From the NCBI GenBank assembly GCA_016791285.1, contig JAEUMX010000030.1:1-39780 (forward strand): DNA of 39,780 nucleotides, written 5' to 3'. The stretch comes from Burkholderiales bacterium (lineage in GTDB: Bacteria > Pseudomonadota > Gammaproteobacteria > Burkholderiales > JAEUMW01). The notes under the pieces are model-generated. The model was not told the DNA's origin. It was given only the letters and a program-made list of their open reading frames with translations, and did no database searches. The position numbers were made by a program, and so were the translations under genes. Shown here piece after piece: positions 34,435-39,780 of the stretch. Within the stretch, counting starts at the first letter, position 1, and each line of letters opens with the position of its first letter.

Positions 34435-35097
34435 ATGAAGATCCTACTCGTCGAAGACGACGCCATGATCGGCGCGGCCGTGCAGGAAGGCCTGCGCCGC
34501 ACCGGCTTCACGGTCGACTGGGTGCGCGACGGGCGGGCCGCGGAACTCGCGCTCGCGGCGGAGCGCTACGGCATGATGCTGCTCGACCTCGGTCTGCCGA
34601 AGAAGTCCGGACTCGATCTGCTCGCCGAGACGCGCCGCAGGGGCGACGCCATACCGGTGCTCGTCCTCACCGCGCGCGACGCCGTATCGGACCGCGTCAA
34701 GGGACTCGACGCCGGCGCCGACGATTACCTGGTGAAACCCTTCGACCTGGACGAGCTCTCGGCCCGCATCCGTGCGCTCGCGCGACGCGCAGCCGGTCGC
34801 GCCGAGGCGGTGATCGAGCACGGCGCGCTCGCGCTCGATCCGGCGCGGCACGAGGCGCGGCTCGACGGCGAGCCGATCGCGCTGTCCGCGCGCGAGTTCG
34901 CGGTGCTCGAAGCGCTGCTGGAACGCCCCGGCGCGGTGCTCTCGCGCGCCGCGCTGGAAGAGCGGCTGTACGGATGGGGCGAAGAAGTCGAGAGCAATGC
35001 GGTCGAGGTCCACATCCACAACCTGCGCCGCAAGCTGGGCGCCGAGTCGATCCGCAACATCCGGGGCGTCGGCTACATGATCGGCGACAAGCCGTGA
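34435..35097 (+). CDS. OmpR-family response regulator, QseB/PmrA-like
   Basis: This 220-residue protein has a receiver domain (1-115) with VEDD near residue 7, phospho-acceptor Asp51 in MMLLDLGLPKKSG and Lys99 in DDYLVKPFDLDEL. A C-terminal winged helix (about 125-218) contains LSAREFAVLEALLERPG, EVHIHNLRRKLG and IRGVGYMIG. The sequence pattern VDWVRDGRAAELAL and TARDAVSDRVKGLDAGADDYL is that of QseB/PmrA. It should bind the direct-repeat operators at 33916 and 36418. The stop overlaps the kinase GTG (GTGA). The gene symbol is left open because QseB and PmrA are hard to separate. Confidence 0.95.
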   Translation: MKILLVEDDAMIGAAVQEGLRRTGFTVDWVRDGRAAELALAAERYGMMLLDLGLPKKSGLDLLAETRRRGDAIPVLVLTARDAVSDRVKGLDAGADDYLVKPFDLDELSARIRALARRAAGRAEAVIEHGALALDPARHEARLDGEPIALSAREFAVLEALLERPGAVLSRAALEERLYGWGEEVESNAVEVHIHNLRRKLGAESIRNIRGVGYMIGDKP

Positions 35098-36422
35098 CCT
35101 CGATCCGCCGGCGGCTCCTGGTCTGGCTCATCGCCGCGCTCACGTTCGCGACCGTGGCAGCGCTCGCCGCGAGCTTTCTCGAAGCCCGCGAGGGCGTGAA
35201 CGATCTGTTCGACTACCAGCTTCAGCAGCTCGCGTTTTCGCTGCGCAAGCAGCCCTTCGCCGGAGTCGCGCCCGGACCCCGGTTCGATCCGCGCGACGAC
35301 GATGACGATGATGACGCTGCGGACTTCATCAGTCAGGTATGGGACCGCGGCGGCACGCTCCTCTATTACTCGCGGCCGGGCACCGACCTGCCGCGCGCCG
35401 TGCGCACCGGCTTCAGCCACGTGCAGTGGAAGGGGGAGGACTGGCGCGTGTACACCACGCTCGAAGACCGCCGCGTAATCCAGGTCGCGCATCCGATGGC
35501 GCTGCGCCGCGAGATGATCGGCGCCATCACGGGACGCATGCTGCTGCCGCTGCTCGCGCTGATTCCGGTCTTTGCGCTGATCGTCTGGTTCGGGGTGGGC
35601 AGCGGTCTCGCGCCGCTCAAGCGCATTGCCGGGGCGGTCTCACGCCGCAGCCCGACCTCGCTCGAGCCGCTTCCGACCACCGGTCTTCCCGCCGAGACAC
35701 GACCCCTCGTGACAGCGCTGAACGACCTGCTCGGGCGGCTGTCGCTGGCGCTCGCGGCGCAGCGCGAGTTCACGGCCGATGCCGCGCACGAGCTGCGCAC
35801 GCCGCTCACCGCGGTCAAGCTGCAGATCCAGCTACTCGAGACCGCACGCACGCAGGAGGAGCGCGCGACAGCCCTGGCGCAGCTCAAGTTGGGCGTCGAA
35901 CGCTCGGCGCATCTCACCGAGCAGCTGCTCACAATGGCGCGGCTCGAGCCGGAAGCGGTCGAGCGGCCGTTCAGCGCAGTGCGCCTCGACGAGCTCGCCC
36001 GCAGCGTGGCCGGAGAGCGGGCCGCCATCGCGCATACCAAGGGCATCGACCTCGGGGTGACCGAGGCGGCGCCGGTCACGGTGCAAGGCGACGCCGACGG
36101 CTTGCGCGTGCTGCTCGGCAATCTTCTGGACAATGCGATCCGTCATACGCCGCCGGGCGGACGAGTGGATCTCGGCGTGACGACGGCTGCTGGCGGCGCC
36201 GTGCTCGAGATCGTCGACACCGGCACCGGCATCCCGCCGGCGGAGCGCGAGCGGGTGTTCGACCGCTTCTATCGCCGTGCCGGAAGCGAAGGCACCGGCA
36301 GCGGTCTCGGGCTCGCGATCGTGCGGCGCGTCGCCGAACGCCACCGCGCGGCCATCGAACTTCGCGAAGGCCCCGACGGGCGCGGTCTGCGGGTCACCAT
36401 CCGTTTTCCCTCGGCGCGTTAA
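35094..36422 (+). CDS. Sensor histidine kinase, QseC-like
   Basis: This 442-residue kinase has two membrane helices (about 8-28 and 149-169) around a periplasmic sensor loop of about 120 residues. The loop contains seven consecutive Asp (68-74) followed by FISQVWDRGG, the QseC-type core. HAMP and HisKA follow, with phospho-His232 in ADAAHELRTPL, and then HATPase_c with LLDNAIRHTPPGG, DTGTGIP and GSGLGLAIVRR. It starts at GTG 35094 overlapping the regulator stop. Its stop codon lies inside the operator of the protease gene. Acidic stretches at this place are known in QseC relatives; cation sensing is a reasonable guess. Confidence 0.94.
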   Translation: MTSIRRRLLVWLIAALTFATVAALAASFLEAREGVNDLFDYQLQQLAFSLRKQPFAGVAPGPRFDPRDDDDDDDAADFISQVWDRGGTLLYYSRPGTDLPRAVRTGFSHVQWKGEDWRVYTTLEDRRVIQVAHPMALRREMIGAITGRMLLPLLALIPVFALIVWFGVGSGLAPLKRIAGAVSRRSPTSLEPLPTTGLPAETRPLVTALNDLLGRLSLALAAQREFTADAAHELRTPLTAVKLQIQLLETARTQEERATALAQLKLGVERSAHLTEQLLTMARLEPEAVERPFSAVRLDELARSVAGERAAIAHTKGIDLGVTEAAPVTVQGDADGLRVLLGNLLDNAIRHTPPGGRVDLGVTTAAGGAVLEIVDTGTGIPPAERERVFDRFYRRAGSEGTGSGLGLAIVRRVAERHRAAIELREGPDGRGLRVTIRFPSAR

Positions 36423-36450
36423 GTCTGGCTTAAGCATCGCTCACTAGGAT
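36418..36450 (+). promoter_or_regulatory. QseB/PmrA-type operator and -10 upstream of the protease gene
   Basis: The direct repeat GTTAAG-N5-CTTAAG (36418-36434) overlaps the kinase stop codon and is followed after 10 bases by TAGGAT (36445-36450), a plausible -10. The operator covers where a -35 would be, as in class II activation by OmpR-type regulators. The same repeat, spacing and -10 position occur at 33916. Confidence 0.8.
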
Positions 36451-36504
36451 GCGACGGAAGGCCGTCCGTGGCCTTCGTCGACACCTTAAAGGAGAGATGC
36501 ACCC

Positions 36505-38004
36505 ATGACTCGCAATACCACCCGCGTTGCCCGCAGCGCCATTGCGGCCGCCGTCATCGCGGCGTTCGCAGCCGGCTGCTCCAACGATTCCCTGCCGAAG
36601 GTGGCCGAGGCGCACGCCGCGCCGGCGCCCGCCGCGGTCCAGCCCGGCCCGCGCGGCCTGCCCGATTTCAGCGCACTCGTGGAAGCAGCGGGACCATCGG
36701 TGGTCAACATCTCGGTGACCCGCAGCGACACCCCGACCGGCAACATGCCAGACCTGGGCATTCCGGAAGACAGCCCCATGTTCGAGTTCTTCAAGCGCTT
36801 CGGGATGCCGATGCCGATGCCTGGGCCGGAGGGGCGTGGAGGCCGCGAATCGCCCGAGCGCGGCGTGGGCTCCGGCTTCATCGTGAGCGAGGACGGCTAC
36901 GTTCTGACCAATGCTCACGTCGTGGACGGCGCGGAGAGCGTCACGGTCAAGCTCACGGACCGGCGCGAGTTCACGGCGAAGGTGATCGGCGCCGACAAGC
37001 GCACCGACGTGGCGCTGGTCAAGATCGACGCCAAGAACCTGCCCGCGCTCAAAATGGGCGATCCGAGTCAGGTCAAGGTCGGTGAATGGGTGGCGGCGAT
37101 CGGCTCGCCGTTCGGTTTCGAGAACAGCGTCACGTCGGGCATCGTGAGCGCGAAGGGCCGCTCGCTGCCGGACGAGAGCTACGTGCCGTTCATCCAGACC
37201 GACGTGGCGGTGAACCCGGGCAATTCCGGCGGTCCGCTCTTCAACCTGAACGGTGAAGTGATCGGCATCAATTCGCAGATCTACAGCCGCACCGGCGGCT
37301 ATATGGGTGTCTCGTTCGCGATCCCGATCGACCTCGCGATGAACGTCGCGGACCAGCTCAAGAGCCACGGCAAGGTGACGCGCGGCCAGCTCGGCGTGCG
37401 CATCCAGCCGATCTCGAGCGAGCTCGCCAAGTCGTTCGGCTTGAAGGACGCGAAAGGCGCGCTGATCGCCGCCGTCGATGCCGACAGCGCCGCGGCGAAG
37501 GCCGGGCTCAAGGCCGGTGACGTGATCGTCGAATACGACGGCAGGAAGGTCGAGGAATTCTCCGCGCTACCGCCGCTCGTCGCGGCGACCAAGCCGGGTG
37601 CGAAGGCGAACGTCGTGTATCTGCGCGACGGCAAGGAGCAGAAGACCACGGTGGCGGTGGGCGAGGCGCCGTCCGACAAGCTCGCGCAGGCGAGCACGGG
37701 GGGCGCCAAGGGCGAGGCACGGAAGATGTCGAGTCTGGGGCTCTCCGTGTCCGAGCTCGACGCGCGCGAGCGCAAGGCGCTCGGTCTGGAGGGCGGCGTG
37801 AAAGTCGAGCGCGCCCAGGGTCCGGCCGCGAAGTCCGGCATCCGTCAGGGTGACGTGATCGTGGGCGTGAACGGGGCCCGCATCAGCGACACCGACGACC
37901 TCGGCAAGACGCTCGAGCAGGCACCGAAGGGCGCGCCGCTCGCGCTGCTCGTCAAGCGCGGTGATGCCACCATCTTCATCCCCGTCGCGCCCAATCAGGG
38001 CTGA
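36505..38004 (+). CDS. HtrA/DegQ-type serine protease with two PDZ domains
   Basis: This 499-residue Do-family protease refolds or degrades damaged envelope proteins. The trypsin-like domain has the triad His138 (LTNAHVVDG), Asp168 (RTDVALVKID) and Ser241 (NPGNSGGPLFN). PDZ1 spans about 285-375 (GVRIQPISSELAKSFGL) and PDZ2 about 405-490. The N-terminus ends in AFAAGC (Cys25), a lipobox-like site. The protease may therefore be a lipoprotein, unlike soluble DegQ. A Met-Pro rich segment (about 100-107) precedes the protease domain. It is preceded by its own QseB-type operator and ends at a convergent terminator with the antiporter gene. Confidence 0.93.
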   Translation: MTRNTTRVARSAIAAAVIAAFAAGCSNDSLPKVAEAHAAPAPAAVQPGPRGLPDFSALVEAAGPSVVNISVTRSDTPTGNMPDLGIPEDSPMFEFFKRFGMPMPMPGPEGRGGRESPERGVGSGFIVSEDGYVLTNAHVVDGAESVTVKLTDRREFTAKVIGADKRTDVALVKIDAKNLPALKMGDPSQVKVGEWVAAIGSPFGFENSVTSGIVSAKGRSLPDESYVPFIQTDVAVNPGNSGGPLFNLNGEVIGINSQIYSRTGGYMGVSFAIPIDLAMNVADQLKSHGKVTRGQLGVRIQPISSELAKSFGLKDAKGALIAAVDADSAAAKAGLKAGDVIVEYDGRKVEEFSALPPLVAATKPGAKANVVYLRDGKEQKTTVAVGEAPSDKLAQASTGGAKGEARKMSSLGLSVSELDARERKALGLEGGVKVERAQGPAAKSGIRQGDVIVGVNGARISDTDDLGKTLEQAPKGAPLALLVKRGDATIFIPVAPNQG

Positions 38005-38013
38005 CGCACGACC

Positions 38014-38038
38014 CGGGCGGCGGGACTCCCGCCGCCCG
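38014..38038. terminator. Hairpin between convergent protease and antiporter genes
   Basis: CGGGCGGCGGG (38014-38024) and CCCGCCGCCCG (38028-38038) form a perfect 11-bp stem with a 3-base loop, 10 bases after the protease stop. There is no T run on the plus strand, so termination may depend on the stem alone or on Rho. Confidence 0.55.
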
Positions 38039-38106
38039 CCAATCCCGGCCAGAGGTCTGGACGCGCGCCTTCGGTGCGAGGCTTCTAAGAAATCAGAATC
38101 GATAGG

Positions 38107-39780
38107 TCAGCCCGGTGGCCGCCGATCGACCACCGGTGCTTCCTGCGGCTCGGGTTTGCCGCTGAACAGCGCTTTACCGGCGCCCGGCCCGCCGACCAGT
38201 TCGAGTTGCAGGCGCTGCTCGTCCCGCGCGCGAAGACGGACGCTGATCTGCTCGACCTCGGTCGACTCGACGCCCAGTTTCGCCAGCGCTGCCTCGCCCA
38301 GGACGACCGCGGATTCGAAGGTCTCGCGGACCTGAAGATCGGCGCCGGCCCGGATCAGGTTCAGGCTATGCCGGCGATCCACGGCGCGGACGAGCACCGG
38401 CACGCCCGGAAACTGCGCCTTCAGCAACTCCGTCATGCGCGTGGCGTCCTCCGCTTTGTCGACGCACACCAACACGACACGCGCCTGTCCCGCGCCGGCA
38501 GCGTGCAGGATGTCCAGGCGCGTACCGTCGCCGTAGTGAACCTTGAAGCCATACTCGCGCGCCACATCGATCATCTCGACATCCGTATCGATGATCGAGA
38601 TCTCGCAGCCGCGAGCGAGCAGGAACTGACTCGCGATCTGACCGACGCGGCCGAAGCCGATGATGAGTGCAGCGGCTTTCAGCCCCTCCGGACGCTCGTA
38701 GCCTTCCGCTGAAGGCTGCACGCCGCGGCGCAAGAAATCGAGAGCCGCGATGGCAACCGGCGTGAGCACCATCGAGAGGATGATGATCGCAGTGAGGGTC
38801 GCGTTCTCCTCGGCGGTGAGGATGCCGACGCTCGCCGCCGCCGCGTACAGCACGAAGGCGAACTCTCCGCCCTGTGCCATGAGGATGGCGCGATCGACCG
38901 CCTCGCGGTTCGACGAGCGCAGCAGGCGCGCCACGAGGTAGATGCCGGCCCCTTTCACCAGCATGTACGCGGCGACATAGAAGAGAACGAGCCGCCAGTT
39001 CGCCGCCACGACCCCGAGGTCGAGCGACATGCCGACGGCAAGGAAGAACAAGCCGAGCAGGATGCCGCGGAACGGCTCGACGTCGACTTCGAGCTGATGT
39101 CGATACGTCGATTCCGACAGCAGCACTCCGGCGAGAAAGGCCCCCATGGCCATCGACAGCCCGCCGAGTTCCATCGCGTACGCGGAGCCGAGCACGACCA
39201 ACAGCGCCGCCGCGGTCATCACTTCGCGCGCGCGTGCATTCGCCAGCAGGCCGAACAGCGGATTGAGCAGGTAGCGGCCGGCGATCAGCAATCCAGCGAT
39301 CGCTCCCACGCCGATGGCGATCGCCTGCCAATCGATGCCGCCGCGCTGCGGATTGCCGGGCGCGATCGGCGCGAGAAAAGCGACGAGCGCAAGCAAGGGA
39401 ACGATCATCAGGTCTTCGAGCAGCAGAATCGAAACGATGCGCTGGCCGCCGCTCGAGTCGAGCTCGCGTCGCTCTTCCAACAGCTGCATGACGATTGCCG
39501 TCGAGGTCAGAACGAACCCGGCGCCTGACACGAACGAGGCAACGACGGGATATCCAGTCGCCACTCCCACGCCGCCCAGCAACAGCGCGCACGCGACGAC
39601 CTGGAGCAGGCCGAGCCCGAAGATCTCACGGCGCATCCCCCACAGCCGCGTCGGCCGCATCTCGAGGCCGATGATGAACAGGAACATGACGACGCCGAGC
39701 TCGGCGACCTGCAGGATCGACCCGGGGTGCGTGAACACACCCAGCCCGAACGGACCGATGGCGAGCCCTCCGGCGAGATA
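38107..39780 (-). CDS. Kef-type cation:proton antiporter (CPA2), 5' end outside window
   Basis: At least 557 residues are in the window. The N-terminus is cut by the right edge, as the frame stays open with LAGGLAIGPFGLG upstream of the first internal Met at 39738. About 12 membrane helices of the Na+/H+ exchanger type are followed by a TrkA-N Rossmann domain with IIGFGRVGQIASQFLLARG and a conserved acidic strand IIDTDVEMID. The linker and RCK-like tail ends in a Pro/Arg-rich segment. It resembles KefB/KefC, which release potassium and are gated by glutathione adducts, but the partner KefF/KefG is not visible. It is convergent with the protease gene. Confidence 0.92.
   Translation of the reverse strand, partial: YLAGGLAIGPFGLGVFTHPGSILQVAELGVVMFLFIIGLEMRPTRLWGMRREIFGLGLLQVVACALLLGGVGVATGYPVVASFVSGAGFVLTSTAIVMQLLEERRELDSSGGQRIVSILLLEDLMIVPLLALVAFLAPIAPGNPQRGGIDWQAIAIGVGAIAGLLIAGRYLLNPLFGLLANARAREVMTAAALLVVLGSAYAMELGGLSMAMGAFLAGVLLSESTYRHQLEVDVEPFRGILLGLFFLAVGMSLDLGVVAANWRLVLFYVAAYMLVKGAGIYLVARLLRSSNREAVDRAILMAQGGEFAFVLYAAAASVGILTAEENATLTAIIILSMVLTPVAIAALDFLRRGVQPSAEGYERPEGLKAAALIIGFGRVGQIASQFLLARGCEISIIDTDVEMIDVAREYGFKVHYGDGTRLDILHAAGAGQARVVLVCVDKAEDATRMTELLKAQFPGVPVLVRAVDRRHSLNLIRAGADLQVRETFESAVVLGEAALAKLGVESTEVEQISVRLRARDEQRLQLELVGGPGAGKALFSGKPEPQEAPVVDRRPPG

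Noticed and set aside
1..39780. CRISPR array or tRNA genes
   Set aside because: I saw no regularly spaced repeats and no cloverleaf with the conserved TTCGA arm in any gap. A tRNAscan and CRISPR-finder run would settle this.

Overview
The window looks like the chromosome of a high-GC betaproteobacterium. The evidence is a PHA-granule phasin, a QseB/QseC-type two-component operon, an HrpA helicase of about 1,300 residues, a hybrid MaeB malic enzyme, GluQRS, strong GC third-position bias throughout, and an rRNA-type leader (promoter plus boxA) pointing off the left edge. I cannot name the genus from sequence alone.

Layout. 1-300: promoter, hairpin and boxA of a probable rRNA operon running leftwards out of the window. 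433-1770: a DUF3313 lipoprotein convergent with a BON-LysM (Kbp-like) protein. 2003-6093: an operon of a ChaN-PDZ protein, an M1-like metallopeptidase and GluQRS. 6088-8409: a class II glutamine amidotransferase, an O-methyltransferase and a phasin with a near-consensus promoter and a clear terminator. 8439-11163 (minus strand): anti-sigma and ECF sigma pair, a molybdopterin-binding (CinA-like) protein and a CBS-pair protein. 11275-15114: a split phosphorelay with a single-domain receiver, an Hpt protein, a two-domain response regulator and a divergent CHASE-PAS histidine kinase. 15195-20723: TerB-like protein, UbiB/ABC1 kinase, a second CBS-pair paralogue, a class C beta-lactamase-fold hydrolase and a Tat-type amidohydrolase.

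20930-24835 is an accessory island. It opens with a decayed IS110-family transposase start, followed by a tightly overlapping operon: small ribbon-helix-helix-like protein, ParB-like protein with HTH, a protein with a possible PD-(D/E)XK-like core, and a DNA methyltransferase. I do not recognise this combination as a named defence system. It is the best candidate here for a new restriction-modification-like or epigenetic system. A cupin and an Ap4A phosphorylase follow. A second small accessory patch (26004-27396) carries a DUF433/DUF5615 toxin-antitoxin pair, whose toxin is cut off inside the end of the Ap4A phosphorylase gene, and an intact MazEF pair.

27505-39780 returns to core-type genes: HrpA, the divergent MaeB, then a PepSY protein, QseB-like regulator, QseC-like kinase and HtrA/DegQ-type protease, and finally a Kef-type antiporter cut by the right edge. 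Two copies of the same direct-repeat operator (GTTAAG-N5-CTTAAG), each 10 bases before a -10-like hexamer, precede the PepSY gene and the protease gene. This suggests one envelope-stress regulon controlled by the local two-component system. Both the PepSY tail and the kinase sensor loop carry runs of aspartate, which may point to cation sensing.
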